Source: Psychrobacter sp. FME13 (lineage in GTDB: Bacteria > Pseudomonadota > Gammaproteobacteria > Pseudomonadales > Moraxellaceae). From it: a stretch of DNA of 64,000 nucleotides. The position numbers were made by a program, and so were the translations under genes. Of the stretch, positions 48,752 through 59,171 are shown one piece after another. How positions within the stretch are numbered: position 1 is the stretch's first letter; each line of letters begins with the position of its first letter. The notes under the pieces were generated by a model. It did not search any database, was not told the origin of the DNA, and worked only from the letters and a program-made list of their open reading frames with translations. The stretch spans positions 27,523 through 91,522 of the forward strand of contig NZ_RRYV01000001.1 of NCBI RefSeq assembly GCF_014861395.1. Reading direction: 5' to 3'.

Positions 48752-48800
48752 TTTAGACCTCTTTATATCTTATATTAATGGGTTGGGTGTGTAATGTGCA

Positions 48801-49112
48801 TTAACCCAAAGCAATTTGAACGTCAACACCCGCCGCTAAATCTAATTTCATTAGCGCATCCACAGTTTTGTCAGTAGGTTGAACGATATCAACCATACGC
48901 TTATGAGTACGGATTTCGTACTGATCACGCGCGTCTTTGTTAACATGTGGTGAGGTTAGAACGTTGAAGCGCTCAATGCGAGTCGGCAACGGTACAGGAC
49001 CACAAACTTGCGCACCGGTGCGCTTTGCAGTATCAACAATCTCTTGTGCAGATTGATCGATCAAACGATGATCAAAAGACTTAAGACGGATACGGATTCT
49101 CTGGTTAGCCAT
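48801..49112 (-). CDS. rpsJ: Ribosomal protein uS10
   Basis: A 103-residue protein, also NusE in antitermination: [20 protein letters not shown] and [20 protein letters not shown]. It is the first gene of the S10 operon, with AGGAG before the ATG and a long leader upstream. Confidence 0.98.
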   Translation of the reverse strand: MANQRIRIRLKSFDHRLIDQSAQEIVDTAKRTGAQVCGPVPLPTRIERFNVLTSPHVNKDARDQYEIRTHKRMVDIVQPTDKTVDALMKLDLAAGVDVQIALG

Positions 49113-49397
49113 GCCAGCAAGCTCCTAATATGTGCTTTTGTCATTCTTGCTTTGCAAAGATATGATCAAAAGCCGTTTGGTTAAATATTCACTTAAAGCG
49201 GCCTTCTGTTCTTAACCAGAATGAGTTCTTTATCCGAACTTATAGCGTGCCAAAAGTAAAATAGTTTAAAGCCCCGCCGACCCTCCTATATATTGGAAAG
49301 CAGCAAAGGCATAATGAAATAGTGCTAGAAACGATGCTCTAGCTGTCATAGCGCCAGCCTTTCTAGTCAGCTGCGCATATTTAATTCAGTGGTGTGT
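49113..49397 (-). promoter_or_regulatory. S10 operon leader
   Basis: About 280 untranslated bases between the predicted promoter and rpsJ. On the minus strand several stems are possible, including AGTTC...GAACT (~49215-49235) and GCCG...CGGC followed by TTTT (~49170-49203). In E. coli the S10 leader is the target of L4-mediated attenuation. A similar role here is inferred from length and position only. Confidence 0.45.
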
Positions 49398-49425
49398 ATT
49401 ATACATATTATTTCGTTCATTGCAA
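49398..49425 (-). promoter_or_regulatory. Probable S10 operon promoter
   Basis: On the minus strand TTGCAA (49420-49425) and a perfect TATAAT (49398-49403) are 16 bases apart, directed at rpsJ and lying just beyond the end of rng. This is the best sigma-70-type site in the gap. Confidence 0.7.
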
Positions 49426-49514
49426 GAACTATATCTGTAGTCGATCTGGATATTACGCTTTTTAAGCATCATCATCTATTTCTAATGATTCTACTATCTA
49501 TAGCAGATAAGCTA

Positions 49515-51113
49515 TCAGTCTAAAACAATATCGTATTGTTCTTGAGTATAGAGATTTTCCACATCAAAAGTAATCACTCTACCAAGCAAATATTCTAAGT
49601 CTGCTACGGTATCTGACTCTGTCGTTAGTAGTAAATCAATGACTGATGCGTGAGCCACGACAGTGAATTTTTTGGGAGAGTTATAAGTGCGAGCACAGCG
49701 CATAATCTCACGAAATATCTCAAAACATACTGTTTCAGCTGTTTTTACAAAGCCACGGCCTTGACAGGTTGGGCACGGCTCACAAAGCTGCTGCCCTAAT
49801 GACTCACGGGTACGTTTACGAGTCATCTCTACCAAGCCAAGCTCACTGACTTGCGTAATCTTAGTCTTGGCATAATCTTGCTTCAACTGAGCTTGTAAAC
49901 TCTCTAACACATCGTCTTTGTGCTGTTGCTCTAGCATATCGATAAAATCTAAAATAATGATGCCACCTAGATTTCGCAAACGTAGCTGACGAGCAATAGC
50001 ATGAGTCGCTTCTAGGTTGGTCTTATAAACGGTGTCTTCTAATGAGCGGCCACCCACGAAAGAGCCAGTATTCACATCAATAGTAGTCATCGCTTCTGTT
50101 TGATCGATAATCAAATAACCGCCTGACTTTAGATCTACACGGCGTTTTAAGGCATCACGTAAGTCGTCTTCGACACGATGTATATCAAATAGGGATTGCT
50201 CAGCAGTATAGTGTACGATTCGATCATAGACAAAAGGCACAAACTCTTTGGCAAAGTATCTTACTTGCTCATATATCTGTGTATTATCGATGATGACTTT
50301 TTCGGTATCAGCATGTACCAAGTCACGAATAGATCTTAATGGCAGTGCCAGTTCTTGGTAAATAAGCTCTGAGCTTTGATGATGGTTTATTTCTTGGCGA
50401 CGAGCACAGATAGTGCGCCACAGCTGTAGCAGATAGTAGATATCTTCTTCAAGCTTTTCGACAGGAACACGTTCAGCAGCAGTACGAGCAATCAATCCAC
50501 CTTTTAGATTAACCGTCTGCATCAAGCTACTAAGTTCAGTCTTTAGACGCGTACGCTCTTCGTCACCATCAATACGCTGCGATATACCAATATGTTCACT
50601 TGATGGTAGATATACCAAATAGCGTGACGGTAGCGATATATTGGTGGTTAGACGAGCACCTTTACTACCCAGCTGATCTTTCGTGACTTGCACTAAGATA
50701 CGTTGACTTTCGTGTAGACGATGCTGAATCAATGTTTTAGAAACAGGCATAATTTCCGAGCTTGGCACGCTAACGACAGGTGACATAACGGCCAAATCAT
50801 CGTTAGAAGTATCCACAAGGCCACGGTCTGTATCACTTTCTTTATGTACAGTGGCTTTATTTTTACTTTCTGCGACTGGGCGCGGCTCACGCTGCATATC
50901 ATTGACATGCAAAAAAGCTGTACGTGACTGACCAATATCAACAAACGCTGCTTGCATACCAGGTAGGACACGGACAACCGTACCCAGATAAATATTACCA
51001 ACCAAACCCAGTTTATGATGACGTTCGATATAAATCTCGCCCAAGATACCATTGTCTAATACTGCAACACGGGACTCCATTGGACTAATATTAATGAGCA
51101 GCTCTTCGGACAT
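49515..51113 (-). CDS. rng: Ribonuclease G
   Basis: This 532-residue endoribonuclease matures 5' ends of 16S rRNA and degrades mRNA. An N-terminal S1 domain (LGLVGNIYLGTVVRVLPGMQ) is followed by the catalytic core with metal-binding Asp residues in MTTIDVNTGSF and IILDFIDMLEQ, and the zinc-link CEPCPTCQGRGFV. The start MSEELLINISPMESRVAVLD matches RNase G rather than RNase E, and the scaffold domain of RNase E is absent. It is about 40 residues longer than E. coli RNase G owing to an insert at residues ~75-120. It lies downstream of maf as is common (mreBCD-maf-rng). Confidence 0.95.
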   Translation of the reverse strand: MSEELLINISPMESRVAVLDNGILGEIYIERHHKLGLVGNIYLGTVVRVLPGMQAAFVDIGQSRTAFLHVNDMQREPRPVAESKNKATVHKESDTDRGLVDTSNDDLAVMSPVVSVPSSEIMPVSKTLIQHRLHESQRILVQVTKDQLGSKGARLTTNISLPSRYLVYLPSSEHIGISQRIDGDEERTRLKTELSSLMQTVNLKGGLIARTAAERVPVEKLEEDIYYLLQLWRTICARRQEINHHQSSELIYQELALPLRSIRDLVHADTEKVIIDNTQIYEQVRYFAKEFVPFVYDRIVHYTAEQSLFDIHRVEDDLRDALKRRVDLKSGGYLIIDQTEAMTTIDVNTGSFVGGRSLEDTVYKTNLEATHAIARQLRLRNLGGIIILDFIDMLEQQHKDDVLESLQAQLKQDYAKTKITQVSELGLVEMTRKRTRESLGQQLCEPCPTCQGRGFVKTAETVCFEIFREIMRCARTYNSPKKFTVVAHASVIDLLLTTESDTVADLEYLLGRVITFDVENLYTQEQYDIVLD

Positions 51114-51268
51114 AATGTTTTTCTCTTATCTCTCAGCTTTTTTGTTAGGCGTTCATCGCCTATTAGCTTTATAGTGTAACAAATGCGACTTACTCTTGCC
51201 CATTACCCTACCGTGTCATTATGTGCAGAACATCAGTCATTCACTTTTAACAGGTTCATAATATTTGC

Positions 51269-51928
51269 TTAACCTGCTTGCATGTCTCTAATAAGTGCTA
51301 ATGTTTGCGATAGAGGTAAGCCAACGACGTTAGTGTAGCTACCATTAATACGGCTTACCCATGCAGCACCTAACCCTTGAATGCCATAACCACCTGCTTT
51401 GTCAGCAGGCTCACCACTGTCCCAGTAGTCGCTCATCATCTGCTCCGTCAGCGGAACAAATGTAACTTCTGTGCGTTCAGTGATTTGTTGGCGGTTAACA
51501 ACTTGAAAACCTTGCTGATAATCAGTCGTTAAATTAGCAAGACCTGGTAATAATGATACTTGAGTCGCTTGCACAGCCGTCCAAACCTCATGAACATTAT
51601 CAGACATTTGCTGCCACATATCATAAGCGTGCTCACGGTCAACGGGTTTGACCAATACAGTTTTACCATCTGCTAATACACCAATGGTATCTGAGGTTAA
51701 GATAATAAGCGGCTCAGCACAGTCCATTGTATTAGCTTGGATCTTTTCATTTAGCTGTTTTATCGCAGCCTCAGCTTTGGTAGCGACCATGCGCTCGATA
51801 TAGTCTTTTGGCGACTCATTATCATAGCGTGTTTCATTGATATCTGCACTCAAGATACTAAAGTTCAGCCTTGCTCTTTCCAATAGCTCACGGCGGCGCG
51901 GCGAACCAGATGCCAAAACAATATCCAT
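51269..51928 (-). CDS. maf: Maf-family nucleotide pyrophosphatase
   Basis: A 219-residue house-cleaning enzyme that hydrolyses non-canonical or dTTP/UTP-type nucleotides (YhdE branch probable from its position with mreBCD/rng). Motifs: VLASGSPRRRELLERA at the N-terminus, ILTSDTIGVL (general acid Asp), and WDSGEPADKAGGYGIQGLGA. The ATG at 51928 gives the family start MDIVLASGSPRR; 26 extra upstream codons are rejected. It lies between mreD and rng. Confidence 0.93.
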   Translation of the reverse strand: MDIVLASGSPRRRELLERARLNFSILSADINETRYDNESPKDYIERMVATKAEAAIKQLNEKIQANTMDCAEPLIILTSDTIGVLADGKTVLVKPVDREHAYDMWQQMSDNVHEVWTAVQATQVSLLPGLANLTTDYQQGFQVVNRQQITERTEVTFVPLTEQMMSDYWDSGEPADKAGGYGIQGLGAAWVSRINGSYTNVVGLPLSQTLALIRDMQAG

Positions 51929-52074
51929 CGCTACTCTCTTACTGTATAAATTATTGTGTGTTGAAAACTTACCTTCATAGAAGTTTTGTAGATAATAGAT
52001 GCTCAAATCAAAAAATCACGCTCAACTACTCATTCATGACGACTAGCGCCAAACGTTAGCAACCGCCTCTTTAA

Positions 52075-52560
52075 TTAACGTGTAAACTTGCGTAAAACAA
52101 GTAATACCAATGGCCAGCTTAGGATACTAATCATTAATGAAAAAGCGGATTGTGCAACAAAGATGTTTTGAACAAACATCTGCAATACCCATAGCGTTAT
52201 TTGAAATACAATCAATCCTAGACTAGCGATTACCCATGCACTAACGGTATTTAATTGCTTAACATAGATACTGGTCAGTTTAATCACGAACGCTACTACT
52301 ACTGCGGCAAAGGCTTGCTGTCCTAGATGAGTATCCATCAATAAATCAGCAATAAAACCGATAGTAAATGCCGTAAAGATACCGACATAACGTGGTTGAA
52401 ACAACAACCAAAAAACCAAAACCATCACCATCACCATAGGACGCAATGTAGCCATGCTAGGACTTAATGGATAAATATTAAGTGATGAGGCAACAACGAA
52501 GCTAAGAATAATCGTAACAATGATTAGTACCGTTGCATTCTCGGAGTCAGGATACGACAT
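52075..52560 (-). CDS. mreD: Rod shape-determining protein MreD
   Basis: A 161-residue membrane protein with five or six hydrophobic helices (for example VLIIVTIILSFVVASSLNIY and the conserved GIFTAFTIGFIADLLMD). It belongs to the elongasome with MreB and MreC. Its gene is normally immediately after mreC; here 230 bases containing a repeat copy separate them. Confidence 0.9.
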   Translation of the reverse strand: MSYPDSENATVLIIVTIILSFVVASSLNIYPLSPSMATLRPMVMVMVLVFWLLFQPRYVGIFTAFTIGFIADLLMDTHLGQQAFAAVVVAFVIKLTSIYVKQLNTVSAWVIASLGLIVFQITLWVLQMFVQNIFVAQSAFSLMISILSWPLVLLVLRKFTR

Positions 52561-52668
52561 GAGTACTTACCTTAGCGGGTGTATTAGCGGCTGCTATTAA
52601 AACATAATTAAGCATTGATGTGATGTTCACTGTGACTAAACAGATAATGAGTATATAGGCGGCTACTA

Positions 52669-52760
52669 GGGTGTATCTTTACTCCAATCGATAGTCATCT
52701 ATATAGGCTAAAGATGGCAAAGTTTTGCCGAACAATGTCAAATATTGGATGAATAGCTCG
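52669..52760. repeat. MITE-like repeat, copy 2, between mreC and mreD
   Basis: Begins GGGTGTATCTTTACTCCAAT and continues with CGATAG, GGCTAAAGATGGCAAAGTTT and GTCAAATA, aligning with copy 1 at 34058 over ~85 bases with mismatches. The right end is not as clearly preserved. It interrupts the usual tight mreC-mreD spacing. Confidence 0.65.
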
Positions 52761-52790
52761 ATACTAAGCGGCACTGATGAGTAACACTAT

Positions 52791-53624
52791 TTAGTTGGCT
52801 AGCTTATCTTGGAGAATGAGCACATAAGCGTTATCGATAAAATTTGCTGCTGGTGTCACTTCTATAGTTTTAAAATTATCGGCTTGGGTATTTTGGATAT
52901 GAGCCACACGGCCGACTCGGTAACCTGCTGGAATCCGGCCGCCTAGCCCTGATGAAACCAACTCATCACCCACACGTACGTCTGATGTTTTGAATACATA
53001 ATCAAGGCTCAGCGAGGTTGGTATTCCTTGTCCGGTAACGATAGCGCGCTGACCAGTACGTTTAACAGTAACGGCAACTGATTGCTGTTCATCGGTTATC
53101 AGTAGCAAGCGACTGGTATTAGGATAGACATTAATGATTTGCCCTAAAATACCCGTTTCGTCAATAACCGTTTGTCCAACTTGCACCCCATCTCGTGCAC
53201 CTTTATTAAGCATCACAATTTGTCTAAGTAAATTGGTATCAGTACCGATAACCTGTGCTAGGTTGAGCTCAAACTGCTCAGGCTTAGTGGTTGATAAAAT
53301 ACCTTGCAGGCGTGCATTTTGTGCCAAGATATAATCTTGTTGCTGAAGCTTAGCTTGTGCGTGTATCAGTTGCGACTTTAATTGTATATTTTCGCGGCGT
53401 AGTGTTTCTTTAGACTGTAAGCTTCCACTCGCCCAATGTTTGGCATAGCTGGGTAATAGTGACAACTCATAGATCGGTTGCATAGCAGCATGGCTAGTAT
53501 TGCGTATTGAATTAAACCATTCTGGATTTTTGCTATCGAACCACATCAGTACTAAAGCTGCTATCAGTACTATGGCAGTCTTACGAAGTGCTAACGGCTG
53601 GCGCGCAAAAATACTTGGAATCAT
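52791..53624 (-). CDS. mreC: Rod shape-determining protein MreC
   Basis: A 277-residue inner-membrane anchored periplasmic protein: basic N-terminus and one membrane helix (TAIVLIAALVLMWF), a coiled coil (KETLRRENIQLKSQLIHAQA) and the beta-domain (VQVGQTVIDETGILGQIINV, SGLGGRIPAGYRVGRV). It links MreB filaments to peptidoglycan synthases. It lies 160 bases after mreB. Confidence 0.95.
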   Translation of the reverse strand: MIPSIFARQPLALRKTAIVLIAALVLMWFDSKNPEWFNSIRNTSHAAMQPIYELSLLPSYAKHWASGSLQSKETLRRENIQLKSQLIHAQAKLQQQDYILAQNARLQGILSTTKPEQFELNLAQVIGTDTNLLRQIVMLNKGARDGVQVGQTVIDETGILGQIINVYPNTSRLLLITDEQQSVAVTVKRTGQRAIVTGQGIPTSLSLDYVFKTSDVRVGDELVSSGLGGRIPAGYRVGRVAHIQNTQADNFKTIEVTPAANFIDNAYVLILQDKLAN

Positions 53625-53695
53625 AAGTCGTCTAACTCAGGGGTTATAAAATAAACAGTAGCCAGTGCTGAATTCTAGCCTTTATTAATGTGATT

Positions 53696-53720
53696 AAAGG
53701 CAGCACAACTGGCTGCCTTT
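53696..53720 (-). terminator. Hairpin between mreB and mreC
   Basis: AAAGGCAGC/GCTGCCTTT with a seven-base loop, located 65 bases after the mreB stop on the minus strand. The following T-run is short (TTTAAT), so it may be a partial terminator that lowers mreCD expression relative to mreB. Confidence 0.5.
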
Positions 53721-53784
53721 ACCTTTATCCTTATCTTTACCTTTATATAGTTACAGCCAATTCTTTTATCTTAATTTAAATAGC

Positions 53785-54813
53785 TCAAACAAAAATCATA
53801 TTCAAACTTTTGTTATTGATAAAATCAAGTGCAATACCACCACCACGACTGACACAAGTCAGCGGATCTTCGGCAACAGTCACAGGCAAACCTGTTTCTC
53901 TTGAAATCAACTTATCTAAATCACGTAATAACGCACCGCCACCAGTCAAGACAATACCACGCTCTGCGATATCTGATGATAGCTCAGGTGGCGTTTGTTC
54001 AAGGGCCGCTTTAACCGCACTTACAATACCACTTAGTGGATCACTCAGTGCTTTTTGTATTTCTTCTGAGTTGATCGTGAATGTTTTTGGCACACCTTCA
54101 GCCATGCTACGACCACGCACTTCTACTTCTAACTGACTGTCCTCATTCAATGCAGAGCCCACTTCTTGTTTGATACGCTCAGCCGTTGTCTCACCGATCA
54201 CACAGCCATGAGTACGACGGACATGAGTAATAATGGCTTCATCAAACATATCGCCACCAATCCGAATCGACTCAGCATAGACGCAACCAGATAGCGCGAT
54301 AACAGCAATTTCAGTCGTACCACCACCTATATCAACAACCATCGAACCACTAGCTTCATGAACTGGCATACCAGCACCAATCGCTGCGGCCATTGGCTCT
54401 TCTAGCAACAATACTTTACTGGCACCTGCTGATGATACTGCTTCACGTATCGCTTTACGCTCGACGAGAGTAGACTTACAAGGCACACACACCACGACAT
54501 TAGGCTGCGCTAGAAAACGCTTTGCCTTTACCTTCATGATAAAGTGCTTGAGCATCTTTTGTGTCACTTCAAAGTCAGCAATCACCCCATCTTTTAATGG
54601 ACGAATCGCTGTAATATTGGCAGGAGTACGGCCTAGCATCTGCTTGGCATCGATACCAACAGCAGCAACAGTAGGGTTCTGCGTACGATTACTTCGTAAC
54701 GCCACTACCGTAGGCTCGTCAAGTACGACGCCTTTATTAGGAATAAAAATTAGGGTGTTCGCAGTACCGAGGTCGATAGCGATATTATTTGATAAAAATC
54801 CAAACAGGTTCAT
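53785..54813 (-). CDS. mreB: Actin-like rod-shape protein MreB
   Basis: A 342-residue bacterial actin. Phosphate loops [15 protein letters not shown] (near residue 14) and [15 protein letters not shown] (about 160) and the adenosine region [18 protein letters not shown] are visible. It directs lateral wall growth; the presence of mreBCD argues for a rod or coccobacillus lineage. It is divergent from gatC across a 599-base gap. Confidence 0.98.
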   Translation of the reverse strand: MNLFGFLSNNIAIDLGTANTLIFIPNKGVVLDEPTVVALRSNRTQNPTVAAVGIDAKQMLGRTPANITAIRPLKDGVIADFEVTQKMLKHFIMKVKAKRFLAQPNVVVCVPCKSTLVERKAIREAVSSAGASKVLLLEEPMAAAIGAGMPVHEASGSMVVDIGGGTTEIAVIALSGCVYAESIRIGGDMFDEAIITHVRRTHGCVIGETTAERIKQEVGSALNEDSQLEVEVRGRSMAEGVPKTFTINSEEIQKALSDPLSGIVSAVKAALEQTPPELSSDIAERGIVLTGGGALLRDLDKLISRETGLPVTVAEDPLTCVSRGGGIALDFINNKSLNMIFV

Positions 54814-55412
54814 GACTAATATATCCAGCGTCTTACGAATGAGGCGAATGAGATTGACTGAGGTGTTACTCGTCAGTGTTGAGCAGGTCGTCGATAGACA
54901 TTACTTGAAGCAAAAGCTGAACATCGCAACAAGTGAAACCTAAGCAATAATGATGAAATGGAAAAATCGAGCTAAATTATACCTATTTAGCTCAAAAAAA
55001 ACACAGGTATTTGCATCAATACGTAAGGATTTTGGTCTTAAACGCTAAAAGTTGTTACAAAATTTGAAATAGTAGTCTCTACCATTCATATTAATGAAAC
55101 ACCATCTAATTCAATAACTAACAAGGGCTCTACAGGCAGGCGATAATTTTGCTTAGTAGCACAGGTACATACTGTAACGTATTTCAGCGCTCAATGGGTA
55201 AGCAATTGAGAATCAATCGTGAATTATATAGTCAGTTTTGTAAACCATGCTTTCTTAATCGATATTGTGCACCAATCAAGCGTCATGCTCTGTAAACTTG
55301 GGTCAGATGCTTTATAATAAAACAACTTTATATAAGATATTATCTTAGCGCTTACTTATAGTAGCTACTTGTAACCTAAATCTAACAAAAACTGTCCTTC
55401 ACTGGAGAAACC
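54814..55412. other. Divergent mreB/gatC regulatory region
   Basis: There is no gene in 599 bases. A likely gatC promoter is TGTAAA (55291-55296), 16-base spacer, TATAAT (55313-55318), about 95 bases upstream of gatC. The mreB promoter must lie on the minus strand, but no site is clear. No repeats were noticed. Confidence 0.5.
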
Positions 55413-55727
55413 ATGTCACAGCAACCAGCAACGTCTGACAGCAACGTCAGCCGTGAAGAAATCCTAGAAGTTGCCAACCTTGCACGCTTAGGTGTCGATG
55501 AAAATACAGCCGATAGCTATGCCGACGACATCAGTAAAGTACTAAAGCTGATGAATACGCTATCTAACGTTGATACCACTGATATCAAACCATTGGCCAA
55601 TATTCATGAAGCTTGCCAAGAGCTGCGTGCTGATGTCGCTAAACACGATATCAATCGTGAGCGTAATCAATCCGTTGCGCCTGCAGTAGAAGACGGTCTG
55701 TATCTAGTACCACAAGTCATTGAATAA
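55413..55727 (+). CDS. gatC: Asp/Glu-tRNA amidotransferase subunit C
   Basis: The 104-residue small subunit stabilises GatA-GatB. The core VSREEILEVANLARLGVDEN and LMNTLSNVDTTDIKPLANI are typical, and it ends with GLYLVPQVIE. It lies 70 bases before gatA. Confidence 0.95.
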   Translation: MSQQPATSDSNVSREEILEVANLARLGVDENTADSYADDISKVLKLMNTLSNVDTTDIKPLANIHEACQELRADVAKHDINRERNQSVAPAVEDGLYLVPQVIE

Positions 55728-55797
55728 TTTGTTCTATTGATTTTTATGCTTATTTTATCCCATTTAATGCTATTCACATTTTGACGGACGACACCTT

Positions 55798-57294
55798 ATG
55801 TCTGAACTTCATTTATTAAGTACTGAGCAGCTCATTACGGGCTTGCAAGACAAACAATTTAGCAGCACAGAATTAACCGAACACTATATCAAGCGTATTG
55901 ATGCGCTAGACAGCAAGATTAACAGCTTTATCACTCACACCTCTGAAACAGCACACGCACAAGCAAAAGCAGCAGACGAGATGCGTGCGCAGGGCGATAA
56001 GCGTCCACTACTTGGTGTACCAATGGCGCACAAAGACATCTTTTGTACTCAAGGTGTGCTAACAACTTGTGGCTCTAAAATGCTGCATAACTTTGTCTCA
56101 CCATATGACGCAACTATCGTCTCTAATATCAATAAAGCGGGCATGATTAGCTTGGGTAAGCTCAATATGGATGAGTTTGCAATGGGCTCAGACAATAGCA
56201 GCTCATATTATGGCACCGTACAAAACCCTTGGAACTTAGAACGTGTACCCGGTGGCTCATCAGGTGGTAGTGCTGCTGCGGTTGCGGCAGGTTTTGCGCC
56301 AATGGCAACAGGTAGTGATACTGGTGGCTCAATTCGTCAGCCTGCTTCTTTCTGCGGCTTAACCGGTATCAAACCTACTTATGGGCGTGTGTCACGCTTC
56401 GGTATGATTGCTTATGCCTCAAGTCTAGACCAAGCGGGTAGCATGGGACGCAGCGCCAAAGACTGTGCTTACCTACTCCAGCCGATGATTGGTCACGATC
56501 CACGTGATGCAACTTCTATCCAATATGATATGCCTGACTATGTACAAGATATCAACGAGGCAGAAGCCACTGCTGGTGACAAGCCATTTGACGGTCTTCG
56601 TATCGGTGTGGCCAAAGAATACTTCGGTACAGGACTGGATAGCGAAGTTGAGCAAGCAGCACGCGCCGCCTTAAAAAAATACGAAGAGCTAGGCGCAACG
56701 ATCGTAGAAGTAAACATCACTGATCCTGAAATCACGCTTGCCACTTACTATATGCTAGCACCTGCTGAAGCTTCATCGAACCTATCACGTTTCGATGGGG
56801 TACGTTTTGGCTATCGCTGTGAGAACCCAACGGATCTGATTGACCTATATACACGCTCACGCTCTGAAGGTTTTGGCCCTGAAGTACAGCGCCGTATCTT
56901 GACAGGGACTTACGCCCTATCGGCTGGTTACTTCGATGCGTACTATACCAAAGCACAGAAAATCCGCCGCTTAATCGTCAAAGACTTCGATGAAGCGTTT
57001 GCTAGCTGTGATGTGATTGCTAGCCCAACTGCACCGACTGCCGCTTATAAACTCAGTGACAATTTGGACCCTGCGACCATGTACTTAGGTGACGTGTATA
57101 CCATCGCTGTCAACCTAGCGGGTCTGCCTGCACTCAGTCAGCCAGTTGGTTTAACCACAGAAGGTCTGCCTATTGGCTTGCAATTAATCGGTAAACACTG
57201 GCAAGAGAGTCAACTACTCACGACTGCGCATCTGTTCCAGCAGCATACCGATCATCATCTACAACATTCAGCCATCGCAAAGGAGACGGTATAA
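55798..57294 (+). CDS. gatA: Asp/Glu-tRNA amidotransferase subunit A
   Basis: This 498-residue amidase supplies ammonia from glutamine to convert Glu-tRNA(Gln)/Asp-tRNA(Asn). The Ser-cisSer-Lys triad is visible: Lys in [10 protein letters not shown] (about residue 79), Ser residues in [16 protein letters not shown] and [16 protein letters not shown]. Its stop overlaps the gatB start (TAATG). Confidence 0.98.
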   Translation: MSELHLLSTEQLITGLQDKQFSSTELTEHYIKRIDALDSKINSFITHTSETAHAQAKAADEMRAQGDKRPLLGVPMAHKDIFCTQGVLTTCGSKMLHNFVSPYDATIVSNINKAGMISLGKLNMDEFAMGSDNSSSYYGTVQNPWNLERVPGGSSGGSAAAVAAGFAPMATGSDTGGSIRQPASFCGLTGIKPTYGRVSRFGMIAYASSLDQAGSMGRSAKDCAYLLQPMIGHDPRDATSIQYDMPDYVQDINEAEATAGDKPFDGLRIGVAKEYFGTGLDSEVEQAARAALKKYEELGATIVEVNITDPEITLATYYMLAPAEASSNLSRFDGVRFGYRCENPTDLIDLYTRSRSEGFGPEVQRRILTGTYALSAGYFDAYYTKAQKIRRLIVKDFDEAFASCDVIASPTAPTAAYKLSDNLDPATMYLGDVYTIAVNLAGLPALSQPVGLTTEGLPIGLQLIGKHWQESQLLTTAHLFQQHTDHHLQHSAIAKETV

Positions 57295-58823
57295 TGAACA
57301 CAGCAACTACTACTGATAACAATGCCGTCCGTGAACACGCCGTGCGTAAAGAGCTGTTTGTCGATGGCTACGAAGTGGTCATCGGTATCGAGATTCACTG
57401 CCAGCTAAATACGGAAAGTAAGATATTCTCCAGTGCGCCAACTGACTTCGGTCACGAGCCAAACAGCCAAGCCAGTATCGTAGACTTGGGTCTACCTGGC
57501 GTATTGCCTGTGCTAAATGCTGGCGTGGTCGATCGCGCGCTCAAATTCGGCATCGGCGTCAATGCTGAATTGGGTCTGTTTAATACATTTGATCGTAAAA
57601 ACTACTTCTACCCTGACTTGCCAAAAGGCTATCAAATCACTCAGATGGCCAACCCTATCGTCGGCGAAGGTTACATCGATGTCGTGGTCAACGAAGGCGA
57701 AAAGAACGAATACCCAAAACGTATGGGCATCACCCGTGCGCATCTAGAAGAAGATGCTGGTAAATCGGTGCATGACGCAGTCGATGGTATGACTGGTGTC
57801 GATCTTAACCGTGCAGGTACGCCGCTGATCGAAATCGTCTCTGAGCCAGATATGCGCTCTGCTCACGAAGCACTTGCCTATATCAAAGCCATCCATCAGC
57901 TAGTGACATGGCTCGGCATCTCAGACGCAGTGATGGCCGAAGGCTCGTTCCGCTGTGACTGTAACGTCTCGGTACGCAAGCCTGGTGCCGATCTCGGTAC
58001 ACGTACTGAGCTCAAAAACCTAAACTCGTTCCGTTTCATCGAACGTGCTATCAACCGTGAAATCGAGCGTCAAATCGATATCATCGAAGATGGTGGCAAG
58101 GTCGTACAAGCAACCATGCTATATGATCCAGATCGCGATGAAACGCGTACTATGCGTACCAAAGAAGACGCCAACGACTATCGCTACTTCCCTGACCCTG
58201 ACCTACTACCAGTACGCATCGAGCAGCATACGGTTGATGCGATTAAAGCAGCAATGCCAGAGCTACCTGTGGCTCGTCGTGCGCGTTTTGAAGAAGTGCT
58301 TGAACTGTCAGAGTATGACGCGCGTATCTTGACTGGTAGTCGTCAGCTAGCCGATTATTTCGAAGCAGTGGTCGCAGAAATCGGTCAGTCAGATGCCAAA
58401 ATGGCAGGTAACTGGGTCATGGGTGATCTGCTAGGCGCACTGAATAAAGATGACAAAGACATCATCGACTCCCCTATCAGCGCCAAACAACTGGCTGGCC
58501 TGCTTAAGCGTATCAAAGATGACACGCTGTCTGGCAAAATGGCTAAGAAAGTCTTTAGCGCCCTGTACGAGCGCGAAGGCGGCGATGGCGATGATGCTGC
58601 AGATAAGATCATTAAAGACAAAGGCCTCAAGCAAGAAACCGATACTGGCGCTATCAAGGCCATGGTAGAAGAAGTCATCGCAAAAAATGAAGCGATGGTC
58701 GAAGAATATCGCGGCGGTAAGGAAAAAGCCTTTAACGGTCTGGTCGGTCAAGTCATGAAAGCCAGTCGCGGTAGTGCCAACCCGCAGCAAGTGAACCAAA
58801 TCTTAAAAGAGCTTTTGGGTTAA
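57294..58823 (+). CDS. gatB: Asp/Glu-tRNA amidotransferase subunit B
   Basis: This 509-residue subunit phosphorylates the misacylated amino acid and binds tRNA. It has the GatB/E core ([34 protein letters not shown]) with zinc-type Cys in [12 protein letters not shown], and a C-terminal YqeY-like domain ([20 protein letters not shown]). It is coupled to gatA by a one-base overlap. Confidence 0.98.
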   Translation: MNTATTTDNNAVREHAVRKELFVDGYEVVIGIEIHCQLNTESKIFSSAPTDFGHEPNSQASIVDLGLPGVLPVLNAGVVDRALKFGIGVNAELGLFNTFDRKNYFYPDLPKGYQITQMANPIVGEGYIDVVVNEGEKNEYPKRMGITRAHLEEDAGKSVHDAVDGMTGVDLNRAGTPLIEIVSEPDMRSAHEALAYIKAIHQLVTWLGISDAVMAEGSFRCDCNVSVRKPGADLGTRTELKNLNSFRFIERAINREIERQIDIIEDGGKVVQATMLYDPDRDETRTMRTKEDANDYRYFPDPDLLPVRIEQHTVDAIKAAMPELPVARRARFEEVLELSEYDARILTGSRQLADYFEAVVAEIGQSDAKMAGNWVMGDLLGALNKDDKDIIDSPISAKQLAGLLKRIKDDTLSGKMAKKVFSALYEREGGDGDDAADKIIKDKGLKQETDTGAIKAMVEEVIAKNEAMVEEYRGGKEKAFNGLVGQVMKASRGSANPQQVNQILKELLG

Positions 58824-58937
58824 GGTGAACGCTTAAATGGCGATGCTGACGGCTATACGTAAAACTGCGCGTTGGGCTTTGGGCAAAATAAATAGCTCTT
58901 GCAATATGTGCAATTTTGCGTAAAATAGTCAGTCATT

Positions 58938-59014
58938 CGGGGCGTAGCGCAGTCTGGTAGCGCACTACACTGGGGGTGTAGTGGTCGCAGGTTCAAATCC
59001 TGCCGTTCCGACCA
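58938..59014 (+). tRNA. tRNA-Pro (anticodon GGG)
   Basis: The 77-base cloverleaf includes an encoded CCA end. The acceptor stem CGGGGCG pairs with CGTTCCG (two G-U pairs), the anticodon stem is CTACA/TGTAG with loop CTGGGGG (anticodon GGG), and the T-loop is GTTCAAATC. It reads proline codons CCC/CCU. An intrinsic terminator follows. Confidence 0.95.
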
Positions 59015-59033
59015 AACATAGCAGTAAAGAGAA

Positions 59034-59069
59034 AAGCCAATCATTGTTTTCAATGGTTGGCTTTTTTTT
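59034..59069 (+). terminator. Terminator after tRNA-Pro
   Basis: AAGCCAA.CATTG/CAATG.TTGGCTT with a four-base TTTT loop, followed by T8, 20 bases after the tRNA. Confidence 0.9.
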
Positions 59070-59171
59070 GTGCTAAATTTGGTTGGTGGTTGTATGATGA
59101 ACAATCGAAAGTCAGCCGTTCACACATTTTAAGGCTGGCTTGTACTTATTTTTGTTTAAGGGTATAGGGGT

